NCBI RefSeq assembly: GCF_000003815.2
Contig: NW_023365743.1
Coordinates: forward strand, 25,223-89,222
Reading direction: 5' to 3'
Origin: Branchiostoma floridae
Taxonomy: Eukaryota; Chordata; Leptocardii; Amphioxiformes; Branchiostomatidae
DNA: 64,000 nucleotides
Numbering within the stretch: the stretch's first letter is position 1; every line of letters starts with the position of its first letter. Below, in pieces: positions 13,601 through 27,300 of the stretch. Below the pieces are notes generated by a model. The model worked only from the letters and a program-made list of their open reading frames with translations, was not told where the DNA came from and made no database searches. The translations under genes and the position numbers were made by a program.

Positions 13601-16600
13601 GTAGGATGGAGTAACTCTGCAGCGGCATCAATAGTACCAAGCTTGTAGTGCTTAGTAGGCAATCATTTTCAGGGTGTAATAGGGCTGCTTCAAGGCATGT
13701 GTCAGTCATTCCCGGGGTGGTGTACAGATGTTGGTGGTAGTCAGTGGCTTCGACATGGCAGTTCCCTTAACGGGTGCAGGTACGTACATTAGGTTAGTGA
13801 GAGGGCTTGTCCAAGGGGGTCTGTCATAGTGTGACAACCAATTTCGCCGGGACTTGTCTTTAAGTCAGTCAGACAGTGGGAAATCTGTAATCGAGAAGTG
13901 AAGTTTGAAAGTTTAGTTCGGGGCTCCCAAAAGGAACACGGTTTATCTTCTTGAACCAGTAGTAGTGAGCAGTCCCAACACAAGCAGATAAGGGTCACTA
14001 CGAATACAGGTTGAATTATCCAACCCAAATGGAACCATAGGAGAATATCGAAACATCAGATCTAAAGCAGAGAGTAGGGTACAAACCAGTAACTAGGCAA
14101 GCATGTTGCCCTAGTAACTTACAGTTTCAGCAACTCATCTTTTGCTTATTGAAAGCTACTTAACAGTTAAGGTAGTATATAAGGGTGGCTTAGCAAAATT
14201 TCAAATAATATTTTCCAAAAAATAACAATCAATAATATTTGTTATGTAGTTCTATTTTTTTATAATCTAACACACTTTCCTATCATATGTTGCTTTTTGG
14301 CTGTCAAAATTCAAGGTCAAAGTAGCTGTCTCAAATTATGCAAACATTTCAAACTCATTATAACTTTTCAAACTTGATATCATTGGATAGGTCTTAGTAA
14401 ATAAAAAATAGAATTTTTTTTTTTCAACAAAATCGGACATACCGTTAGAGAGTTATGGCCATTCAAAGGCCTGGAAATTATGCATGATTTCTCTTGATCA
14501 GCTAATTAAATATGCAAGATTACAATATCTCTGCATTCATACAAGATACAAGAAAAAAAAACTTGGTGTACAGGGATTTTATGATATTTTGATTTGAAAT
14601 ATGGTCATGAAATTAATACATCTAGTTCAGAAATGATGAATAATCCTGAATAATTGAGTTCCAGGAGTCCGCTAATCAAATATGCAAAATCACCCTATTT
14701 TCCCTATCCTTGAAGATACAAGAAAAAAATAGTATATGGGTGTTTTGGTACATGCCGAATGCAAATTTGACCTTAAAAACATCACTTTGGCCTTTTTACG
14801 ACCTGTAAAAGTGGATTACGTCACTACTACCGGCACAAGTTGATTTTTGAAAAAACTGTTCATCGAAAATGGGTAAAATAAGTTTCATTTTGAAATTTAC
14901 CCTGTAAGGAAGAAATTCAGATGCTATTTAGTACTCCCAAATGCTGGTAGCAAAAGGGGTAATTGAAATTTCAGGAAAAAATTAATAAAAAATCAGCATG
15001 ACAAGATATCATAAAATCCACGTACAGATCTTTTCAAATCACTGTTATGTACATTTCTGAAAAGTATCGATAATAACAGTCAACTCTTTAAGCTATTTTT
15101 AAGCTTTTTTTCTAAACATGGGCTTGGCCTTAAAGTAGTCGATGACGTCATTGTGACATTTTACTAATTTGCATAAATTATCTTTATGCATTAGGATACT
15201 ACCGTAAAAAAATCAAGGTCCATACATTATTTAAGATGGCAACTTAAAAAGACCAAAAACACCCCCCAAAACTCCTCAGCCACTCTTATATACTACCTTA
15301 AGGTATACTGATATTAGAGTAGAGACCTCTTGCGGAAAATATGAAACAGAATCCTTCAATTGAATCAGATAAAAAACTTGAGTATGTCGAGGAACGACAT
15401 TGTTAGGGTAGACTTAAGAACTATGTTTTCCGATCTTTGGGATTGAGGAAATTACATGATGGTGAGAGAGAAGGTTAGTAGCATTGTTACGTACCCATGG
15501 TCAATTGCTGGGTTTCTTAATCCCAAAATACAATTTACAAAACTTGGCATGATAGCACTATGCCTTGGTCTATCCATTTCGGGACAATGTATCTGACAAC
15601 TACTTGTACGATCAGTAAGGGTAGCTTAGAAGGTTCAGAAGAAGTAATTCACATGTCGGCAGGTTGGACCGAAGGAAGACAAATAACAACTTGTAAGACA
15701 AGTGACCTCTTCAATAGACCTGATTAGGGATCAAACTATTGTACATAGGGAACACGGGATATTGAAGTTGAACGGGAAAATTGTGAAATCCTGTTGGCAT
15801 GTTGCTTGGAAGATCTGGGATGATGCGTAACATCGGATATATGTTGAGGATATATGTAACGCTTGAATTCATAAGGAATTAATAGGGCCAATGGTAAGGA
15901 CATTTCGTAGGAGAGGCTAGAGACGAGTAAGACTACAAGCAGTCACACATGTAGGTACCAGGAGAAACTTCTAAAGGAGGGTACGGTTCTAGAACGTAAG
16001 ACTAAGAATGATAGACATCTCTGATGATGGAACAAAAGTCAGAAGCTACATGTCGACATGCTGGGGACATAGAACTACACTGCAATAACGGTGAAGTTGC
16101 CTAGCAAAATCTAATGAGGCACGTAGCAGTGATTCATTGAGAACAGGCCTAGGCCTTTTTACAATTCAGTATATGACACGTTGTATGACTAATAACTAAA
16201 GTAAGGCAGCTGGGTTAACCCCTCCAAGTCTTTATACTGTAGAAGAGAGGGTCTTTGTCAAAGGACAATGCTTTTAGGAGACTTATAGCATTACACAAGC
16301 TCCGATTAGTGAAGATTAGTACTATGCAAGGAATGACTCAATTACGTAATAGGATCCATCTCTGAAACATGGTGGTTTACTTTGTCTTTTGTACCAAAAA
16401 GTAGAAACCAGGTCCTCCAGGAGACGTTGGCCTCTAAATGAATAAACTTGGAAGGGATACTGTGAATTTCCAGAATTATCGTGCAGAGATTATATTTATA
16501 AAACTAACTCCTCCAAAGGAAATGGGTTATTCTGGACTTATTAATGCTAGGAAACATTGAGCTCCAGGAGAAACAGGCCCACATAGTAAATGGGATGCTA

Positions 16601-18458
16601 TAATTGTGATAGAGACTTCACATATAGCACCTACCTAACCTGGATCAGTACATATGTTGGTGATGGGTGTAGGTGTTGTGATATTCTGTTGTGTTACTCA
16701 CCTCAGGTAGGGAGAGGAAGATTGCAGTTAGGTCTTGGGAGATATGGAAAGGTTGGATTTATTTCCCCTTAGCTAATCATAAGGGCCCAAGTTGTTTACA
16801 ATATGAATTGCAGTAAGTTATTAGGTGCAGAGAACTGGGAAATAAGACATTGTGGTGAGTTCAACGGAACCCTATTACATTGGGGATTGTTACATCATTA
16901 CTAAAAGAATGAGTTATTTGCTCATAAGGCCACAGCAAGTAAATTTTATGGATGACATCCTCTACAGATTGCAGAAATAGTGCGATAGGGCGAAAAAAAA
17001 CAAGATGGCTACATTTTCAAAAATAGGCACCATAAAGTTGTGATGACTGTTGTAGAAAGAATTAAGGTGACAAAACATGGTATCAGAGCCAACGAGGCAT
17101 TAATTCCTGTATTTAACACATGTACTAGCGTTGTAAAAGTGACACTAGTGTGGTAGACTGGTATCACCAACAAAGTTGGTAACCACACTCATAGCTACCA
17201 TATTGGTGTCACGTTTTTTACAACTATCCAATAATTTTCATTTCTACAACTACAGTCCTGGGTACCTCGCAAGTGCCACTGCTACAAGTACAATTACTAG
17301 GCTACAACACAATATATCTGCTTATTTTTGTACTTTTTCGTCATGTTGACTATCCCTGCAGAAGAAAAAACCGTGTTTTTTTTTAAATCAGGTGAAAATT
17401 AATGCGCGCGCTGATCATCCATAAAATTTACTTGCTGTGACCTAACTTGTATTAGAAAGAGGAAGATTTTATGCGTATCAAGGGTAAAAATAGGAACCAA
17501 CTGAGTGTAATCCTCGATGAGTTACATGTTTTTAAGGATTTTCAGCCTTTGACATTATTATTGGGCTTTTTAAGTGTACAAGCTGAGTGACAGACACCCA
17601 AGTAGTGAGTCCAACGAAGACAGGATACATGACAACAGTATGAGTACATCGGGTCTGCCTAAACACCACAAACGACCACAAGCAACCACAAACGACCAGA
17701 AAACAACCAAAACCGACTCTAATATGCAGTGTATATGGGGCAACGACCTTGTGTACGCTCTGGAGACATCGTTTATACATCTATGAATTAAAAAAAAAAC
17801 ACGACTGAGGTCCTCATTTGCATAAGTAATGTTCAATGATGTTCAACTTTGCTCAACTTCCAAATGACACTGGTAAGAAAATACTGTCATTTACTACAAT
17901 GGTATACAACATTTGCTCATTAATTATACAATTAGACATATATTCGCACAATATTTGTCTATCACTATTCTTCTCTTTCTCAGCTACTCAGCTATGTCAC
18001 GTGTTGCAATACTCCAATAATGTAACAAAGTGGGGTTAGGCAATTTCCTCATTGATTATGCAAATCAGATTCAAATTTGCATAATTAACATGTATCTATA
18101 TGAAGCATCACTTATGCTATCTACATACCAAAAATCATGACGATCTGTCAATCCGATCTTGAGTTATTCCCTTTCAAAGTCTGACACTAAACCTGCCCTG
18201 CAGTTCCAAAACAAGTCGCTAGGTGGCCCAGGCCTACACCACTTACTCTCAGCCCCAAGAGCTATCTACCGCTCAAACATCACGACCACAATATGTCCAG
18301 AATTTGAGATATCAAAACAGGAAGTTCCGCTGCAGTACCGTAATAAGCTGCTAGGCTATAGGATGCCCAAAATCAAATCGTTTCCAGGTGTCATCAAGAC
18401 CTACCCACACACCAAATATCAATCCATCCATCCAGGCCTGCTCCAGATATGCCGCTGT

Positions 18459-18514
<56 letters not shown>

Positions 18515-18544
18515 CTACCCAAAATATAACCTTCTTGGCGAATG

Positions 18545-18632
<88 letters not shown>

Positions 18633-21348
18633 CAATGTTTTTATTTATATATGTGGGTGTGAGTGTGGGTATGCGCGCGCGCGTGTGTGGGGTGTGTGTC
18701 CGTGTGTAGTTGTATGTGTATGTGTATGTGTATGTGTGTATGTCCGTTGTGATTTTTTTTACAAATATCTCGTTTGAGTGTTTACCGTGAAATTACGTGT
18801 TGGTGCAACTTAAGTGTCAAACGCTTCTAACAACTTACCTTTTACCAAAGCAACCATAATCCACCTCTCCTGCAGGAAAGAGCGAGACGAAAGGGATGTT
18901 TAGTAGATCTGGAACCGGTCGCAGCACAAAGGAGAAGGGTTTGGGGTAGGCGTTAATGGACTCCAACCAGTCTTTTAGCTCTGTTGTCAGGGCTGTCGTG
19001 TACATCTCCGTAATGGCTGCGGCAATCTTCTGGTCTCCACCTTGAACCACCAGCATCTCGTTGCTGTACTCTTGGGATGACCTGGACGGTACAGATGTAA
19101 CGATAAGCTATTTATTAATTTATTTATGAGATTCAGATCATAGTATAATCCTACTTTATTGACTAGTATTGCCCATCTATACATCCATTACCAGCAAGAA
19201 AAACAGCTTTCTAACTTGTATACCAATGATCTGTTGTTATACTTAAAATTACATAATGAAAGTACGTAAAACATAAGGCAAGAACAAGCAATTCATAACA
19301 GTGAACAGAAAAAAATTGTTAAAGACTGTTGAATTAAAGAACCAACCGAAAAAGGATAGGTTAGCCTGACTGAATCACCCTCAATTTTCTTCTACTGGTC
19401 TTGCCAGGTCCCTTAAAGTTTGATGACTAACATAGCTATGAGCCAGGATAAGTGTGAGCATCCTTATGCTGTTCATTGATGTGCTAACATGGAGCAATTA
19501 TTGCCAGGCTCTAACCATGATGAACTAGATATGATGAATGATTACAAAAGTGACAAAAGTGGGAATCCTGGACTCCCATTAGATGGTCGTTCATAGTTCT
19601 AAAGAATCTACAGCTCCTCTAGGGACCCAAGGAAAGGGAACTAAGGATTTCCTGGTGTTAGAGGGCAACCGCCACAGTATTTCGGGGAGGACGCCAAATC
19701 AGCCCTAATGGCAAGAGATTGTCTTGTGTTGTATACCCGGTAGACCGCATCATGGCGTAACACACCAGATTTGTACTGAAGAGCACAAGTTACATATCCA
19801 GAACCGTTCCATTCACACCGTGAAGGGCCTTACTATTTCGGTAAGTGTGGCTGGTTTTAACGTGCAAGAGATGTAGTTCTTCTCTAACACGAGGCCTCAT
19901 CTCAATTTAACATCCAAGGGACGTCCGTAACTGAAGCTAGGTACCCATTTACAGCTGAGTGAAGTAAAGAAACTTCTGTTAAATGTATATCCGAAGGGCA
20001 TAATGTATATTGCATGGCAAGTACTTTGGGGTTATAGGCCTAACACATTGCCGTAACGCCACAATATTACATCATTATGTAGCGCAAGCTAGAAACATGT
20101 GAATTCCTAACCATATTGGGATCTTAAATAAATAAACTTACGCTTGTTTCTGTTGTTCTCTGTTTGCCTGAGACTCTGAATCGGAAGCTGCCTGTCCTTT
20201 GGCTTCTTTGGACTCAGTCTTCGTCTCGTGCTCATGCCACCAGCTGCTGGACTTGGTTTGTGTCGCCAAAGCGGAGAAGGTGCTCATTGTCATCTTCCAG
20301 TCAGCTTCAGCTCTAGTGGCGAATTCAGACATTGACAGGTCCTTTGTAGCTTGCTTTGTTTTGATGATCTTCAGCTGGCCTCCAAATTTGGCTGACTTGA
20401 TGTAATGCGTTCCCCAACGAAGGTAGAAATTTTCTGTATTTGCGGAAAAATACCACATCTTATGTTATAGACAACATCCAACAGACAATAGTTTGCAAGT
20501 TTTATGTAATGCAACATGACATTTATGTCTTTTTTTCAGTAGTTGCATTATAAACCTTATGCTCATCTTATCTTATTAGAAAAAAGTTATCACAGTAAAT
20601 GAAAGTGCCATTTTGATGAAAGGTGTATAAATTTATGAGATTACTGTAAACTTTATTTCAGAGGGGAAGGGTGACACCTTGCAGCCAGTTTGAAGAATGG
20701 TCTTATTGCTCCAGATGGCAATGAACAGTTGGAGGTGACCCCCTCTGTGCGTCAGCTGCTCTGCGTTGATTTTGTTAGCCCATGCATTAACGTTACCACC
20801 AGGCTTTAGGTTCTGTTGGTCATGACCACTTCTTCTAGCATGGGAGTCGGTAGTAGGGACAAAACAATCCTGGAGGACTAAGTCAGCCAATCCATCATCA
20901 TCATCAGTATTTTATATACATGGTCTGTGTGTTCATAGGCACATGGTGCACGACAGGCACTTGTGTGAAATATCATTGTGTTTGATACCCAAATATGCCT
21001 TAAAGTTTGTATTATGCATTCTAGGATCCAAAAGGAATAAAGGTCTACTTACGGAAGATGATTTCTGCTCCAGGAGAGAAGTAGGATTCTGGCAGTGAGA
21101 TGAAATCTCGCAGGAAACCCACATTCAGGCGGTCTGGCGTCACGTCGTCCATGAAGATCTCATACCTAGGGATCATGAAACACAAGATCAGTTGTCCATT
21201 CGATGTATCAGGCCTTTCGCTTTGCTAACCACAGTTCATTGCGTGCAGAGATTGGTTTCGAAAGCTAATGGACTGGTGTTTTCCTCTTCTTCTCTTTCAT
21301 TCTCTCTCTCTCTCCATATATATATATATATATATATATACGCTTGAA

Positions 21349-21383
<35 letters not shown>

Positions 21384-24300
21384 AAGAGAGATATGAAGTT
21401 GACGGTGGCATGCTTTGAGAGACACAGAGAGAGAGAGAGAGAGAGATGAAGTTGACGGTGGCATACTTTTAGAAATCCGACAAATCTTATCGTTAGAACA
21501 CTGCTTATCAGCAACATTACGTCGTTTAAAATATAACAACGTGTATTTCATATTGAATACGCCAAGTAAGTGCTTTTATATTCTTCATTTCAACTGTAAA
21601 CATAGCTGCATGTTGGTAGAATATAGGATATAGGTGAACTCTTTTACACAACAAAGATGTACTTTAAGGGGAAGGACCAAGCCAAAACTGACAGTAAATC
21701 CCATGTAAGAGCTATGAGTGGCCAAGTAAGTGTACATAGGCGAAACAGGAAGAATCTTTGAGACAAGACTTGAGGGTACAAGAACACAAAAAGAAAGCTG
21801 ACAAAATACACACCATGAGATACAGAAGATTTCAGGAAAAGAAGAGCACAAAAGGAAGAGAATGTATCTGCAGTTACGGACCTCATTACCAGGAATAACT
21901 GCGTCGTTGACTGGAAGGAGGCCGGGGTCATAGATAGGTGGATCCGGCGGTCAGGATAAGAAAGTCAACCCCAGTGATGAACCGGGGCGAGGGGGGGAGG
22001 TATAAAGTTGGCCACGTTTGGGATTGTGTTCCCGCCGCAAAAGCTACATATGGCGGCGAGAAAAAGAAGACCAGTCAGAAGCTCCGAGGAAGGTGTATGA
22101 GAGACACCGAAACATACGCAAAGTAAGAAAAATCTGGTTGTGTAAAAGAATTTTCCTATATTCTCTTACATAGGTGCTTCTTGTTACCTGAATATGTTTA
22201 TTTCCAACATAGCCATGTATGTTTGTGTTTGTTGCCCATTCAGCTGGGCGCTGGCAGACGAGCTGGCACTGGACCTTGATGATTGGCTCGATGTGCCACT
22301 CTGGCTGGATATACCGAATCCTACGGACCACCCTAATCCAAAAGCTCCACCGACTGCTGCATGTCCAGACGCCTTGTTGATTTCCTCCTGGAACATCGCC
22401 TTGGCAGACGTGACGGCCGATTTTTCCGCCAGGTACTGCCGGTATTCTTCTATTGAGCTGAAGGTGGAGGACTCCACGTTGGTGTCATAGATGCTTTGAA
22501 CGGTCATGGAGTCTGGGTTGACACAGTGACCACCAATGATCGAAGAAAATAAATTGCATGGGTTGGTGTATAAACGAAGAATTAACAATGACTGTGTATG
22601 GATGAGATGTAAAAAATTTCATTAAAGTTGAGTTTAGTTGATTTGATTTTAGCTCGTATTGTTAAGTTAAGTTGAATTTATCTTATTTTAGCACGTACTG
22701 TTGAACTGTTTTGTAAACTAACGGTATTGATTTATTTACAATCTACATCTATTTTCATGAACTATGGCAGTTCTGGAAGTGCAAAGAATTATTTAACAAA
22801 CTAGAGTTCTACAAGCACATCCCTTCGACAAATAATCATGCCTTTCTTCAAGACTTTAAGGTCTTATTCATGTATCACTAAAGACTACCTACCCCTATAG
22901 CAAATGACTGAATAAACGTGTGTTCCCCACAAACACACAAACGCTGCCAAAACATAAACTTCTTGGCGAAGGTAACAAAGGAATTATGTACAACGTTGTG
23001 ATACTTTCCAGCGCAACTTTCATAGTGCTTTGTCAAAATCATCTAGTCTCTACCAGACTCCGGGCTGGCCGAATAGTAAATGATGATAGGGAGCATTGGC
23101 CAAGTGTCTATTGACATTTCTCTCTTTTCCAGTTACATATGTGACAAGTTTAACCCTCAAACCACCGTATGGGGTCAAAACTGACCCCAGGCGTATATCA
23201 ATGGCTGCCATTATGGCATTTCTGGTTGAAAACAAAATTCCTTCTACGAGTTTGTTTGTATATATGTCCTATAACTTCTTATACGTTTTTACCGAGATTG
23301 GCTTATTGTTGATTAAGTTATCCAAGAAAGTTTATGCATGGTCCAGTGGGGTCAAAACTGACCCCAGCATTTTTTTAAACAAACTTTTGTGCCCCACACC
23401 TAAACAACTTATGGTATGATCACGAAATTTTCAGAGAATTATGTACGTGTAAGTCAAAATTACGGTAACAATTTTTGTGCCATTATCATGTTATATGACG
23501 ACATAATGACATCATTTAGCTAAAATCGGCCGCCATCTTGGATTTTGACTGATGACGTCATCAAATTAGCATAAATTATTAATTTTGAGTCATGAAATTT
23601 ACGTTAAATTTAATAAGATGTGATAAACAACTGTTGTTTGCCAAGAAAACCTTAAAATTGAAATGTTTAATACAAAATTAGGAAATTTCGTAATAAATAT
23701 GTCTGTCAGAACTCCGTTGCCATGGCAACATGAAAAATCATGAACATACTTTGATCATCGAAAATGTTTGCTATTAACAATTTCTAAAAAGTTACCTAGT
23801 TTGGTGGCCCTAGCATAAGCCATTCAGGCGCTATACGACATTGAAGTTGGTACAGGCATCAAAATCCTCCTATCTGGTCTGAATAGCGTTGGTGCAAAAT
23901 GTGGTCCTCATGATCTTTTGCATGAATCATCATAATGAGCCAAAATTATTCTCACCTAATCATGTCAGACTGTCCCACATAGATTCATGAAAATATACAT
24001 ATATACAAATTACAAAAAGAGTCACACAAAAAACTGTATTTGTACAAAACGTCATGGGGTCAGTTTTGACCCCATACGGTAATCTACGTCACAAAAAAGC
24101 TATGGTGGTTTGAGGGTTAAAGGCTTGTCATGCATTGAAGAAGATTTAAAAACTTTCCTCCATAATTATGCAAATAAATTGATGATTTGCATTTTGAATG
24201 GCATCAGGCTATCTACATACCAAAAATCACAACGATCCGTCTTCACATTAATATTTTCTTATTAAATATGCAAATGAGGTTATCATTTGCGTAATTAACA

Positions 24301-27300
24301 TGTCATTTCTCTCTTTCTCAGTAAAATATATGACAAGTTTGATTTGTTAACTTCCCTAATTAATTAGTAAATTTGCTGTTAATTTTTACTTATGCTATCT
24401 GCATAAGAAATTATAATGATCAGTTCATTAGTATCATGTTCATTTTTTCTCATCAATTATGTAAATGAAGTCGTCATTTGCATAGTTAATTTGTATTGGA
24501 TACTTCTCTTTCTCAGCTACATGCGTGACAAGTTTGAAAGCCATATCATGAACTTCAGGAGATTTATTAACTTTCCTAATTAATTATGCAAAAAAGCTAT
24601 TGATTTGCATAATAAGTATGCATTATGTAAGTCATCACTTAGGTTATTTACCACTCAAAAATCACGACCACTGCATGTTCAGAACACGAGATGTCAAAAA
24701 TAGAAGGTTTGCTGCAGTACCTTAGGGCCATCATCGAAATTAACATTCATTTTTCTGACCCCTACCCACCTACCAAATATTATCAGGATCAATTTAAGGC
24801 TTTTCAAGTTATGCTGTACACAAACAAACGGATGCACACATTCGGCCCGCTACCGTTCCATTTTCGAACTCGACCTTCCTTTCCGCAACAGCTGCTCAAA
24901 TACCAAATACCATTAAAATCCATTCACAGATTCTCGAGTTATATGGTGTTGACCTACATATAGGGACAGAACTTGAGGCCTTAACCCAAAATACAGCCAT
25001 CTTCGTGAAGGTAAAGAAGACATGTAAATCTTACGTTTGCAGGTTTTCGCATGATCTCTGTATGACACTTTTCTTCCTGGACTCTGCAGAGTACACACCT
25101 CTTCCGTCGAAGCCGACGCCTAGGTAGGTCGCACCGTCGATCATGTTCTATAATTATATAGAACAAAGAACGTAACGTATTAGAAAAGGGAGTAGTCACG
25201 GAAAGCCAGATTTGTTTTGTACGTTCCGCATTTTTACGGTTCTTTACATTTAAACGTAATAATTGGTTCACTAGACATTTATCAACTATCAACTTATCAA
25301 CAAGACATAACTGTGACCTGCATGAAAGTCACAGTACCTGACACAGCTTTCACTAGGATCTGTTTGAGTTAAACATGCAGATTGATTGATTGATTAATAC
25401 ATAGACATTGCACTTACAGGGCAACCTGTCCTGGGGATCTTGGCCTTATAACAGGGGTCCCCATTCTTATAGCCGGTCCCGAAACAGCCGTTCATCAGAA
25501 CTGGTCCTAGTCCGGCTGGGTAGGTGTAGGCTCCTGACTGTCCACCGGAGCTGCCCTTGTTTTCATCTCTTTCAATGATGAGAAAATGAGAAGAAATTAA
25601 ACTTATTGTTGATGAACGTACTGAAATAAGTCTGACTTTAGTAGCAATAGCAATAGCAACTAAATTTCAATTGTTTCATTTGTTCTGGTTATTCCACTAA
25701 ATTGTTATTTTTTTTTGCTGATATGCAAAATATATAAGCATGAAATGTAGAGCCTCAAATAGGTTTAGTATACCCAAAATAGTTTACTACGTTGAAAGTT
25801 GTTATCCTGGTACTTGTACTTATGGCGGATCTCCCAGCATGGTGGTGCATACATGTTACCCATCGTGTAGTGAATACACCAACCTGTCATCCTTGTACTT
25901 GTACTTATGGCGGATCTCCCAGCCTGGTGGTGCATACATGTTACCCATCGTGTAGTGAATACACCAACCTGTCATCCTTGTACTTGTACTTATGGCGGAT
26001 CTCCCAGCCTGGTGGTGCATACATGTTACCCATCGTGTAGTGAATACACCAACCTGTCATCCTTGTACTTGTACTTATGGCGGATCTCCCAGCCTGGTGG
26101 TGCATACATGTTACCCATCGTGTAGTGAATACACCAACCTGTCATCCTTGTACTTGTACTTATGGCGGATCTCCCAGCCTGGTGGTGCATACATGTTACC
26201 CATCGTGTAGTGAATACACCAACCTGTCATCCTTGTACTTGTACTTATGGCGGATCTCCCAGCCTGGTGGTGCATACATGTTACCCATCGTGTAGTGAAT
26301 ACACCAACCTGTCATCCTTGTACTTGTACTTATGGCGGATCTCCCAGCCTGGTGGTGCATACATGTTACCCATCGTGTGGTCAATACACCAACCTGTCAT
26401 CCTTGTACTTGTACTTATGGCGGATCTCCCAGCCTGGTGGTGCATACATGTTACCCATCGTGTAGTGAATACACCAACCTGTCATCCTTGTACTTGTACT
26501 TATGGCGGATCTCCCAGCCTGGTGGTGCATACATGTTACCCATCGTGTAGTGAATACACCAACCTGTCATCCTTGTACTTGTACTTATGGCGGATCTCCC
26601 AGCCTGGTGGTGCATACATGTTACCCATCGTGTAGTGAATACACCAACCTGTCATCCTTGTACTTGTACTTATGGCGGATCTCCCAGCCTGGTGGTGCAT
26701 ACATGTTACCCATCGTGTGGTCAATACACCAACCTGTCATCCTTGTACTTGTACTTATGGCGGATCTCCCAGCCTGGTGGTGCATACATGTTACCCATCG
26801 TGTAGTGAATACACCAACCTGTCATCCTTGTACTTGTACTTATGGCGGATCTCCCAGCCTGGTGGTGCATACATGTTACCCATCGTGTAGTGAATACACC
26901 AACCTGTCATCCTTGTACTTGTACTTATGGCGGATCTCCCAGCCTGGTGGTGCATACATGTTACCCATCGTGTGGTCAATACACCAACCTGTCATCCTTG
27001 TACTTGTACTTATGGCGGATCTCCCAGCCTGGTGGTGCATACATGTTACCCATCGTGTAGTGAATACACCAACCTGTCATCCTTGTACTTGTACTTATGG
27101 CGGATCTCCCAGCCTGGTGGTGCATACATGTTACCCATCATGGCTCCTGCCTTAGGAAGAAGCTGAATGTCCGCCTGACAAATACAAATGATCAATAGAC
27201 AGTTGTTGATAAGGGACATTAGACAAGTTGTTTTCTGTATTACGGTAATCTATACATCATCCAATCTACAGGCACCGACCCCAGGGCAAGGAGAGGAAGA

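Noticed and set aside
13282-13604. Two overlapping plus-strand frames with basic composition
   Set aside because: No domain, no splice-site support, and the surrounding DNA looks like a decayed repeat.
18159-18777. Frames rich in TH or IY repeats
   Set aside because: Translations of CA and TA microsatellites.
25800-27139. CRISPR-like periodic array
   Set aside because: Units are contiguous and nearly identical, with no unique spacers, in a eukaryotic intron. The same applies to 59,385-59,915.
25740-27166. Many overlapping frames of 60-217 codons on both strands
   Set aside because: They are read-throughs of the 85-bp minisatellite in shifted phases. Only the minus-strand copy at 27,074-27,174 has an acceptor and fits the gene.
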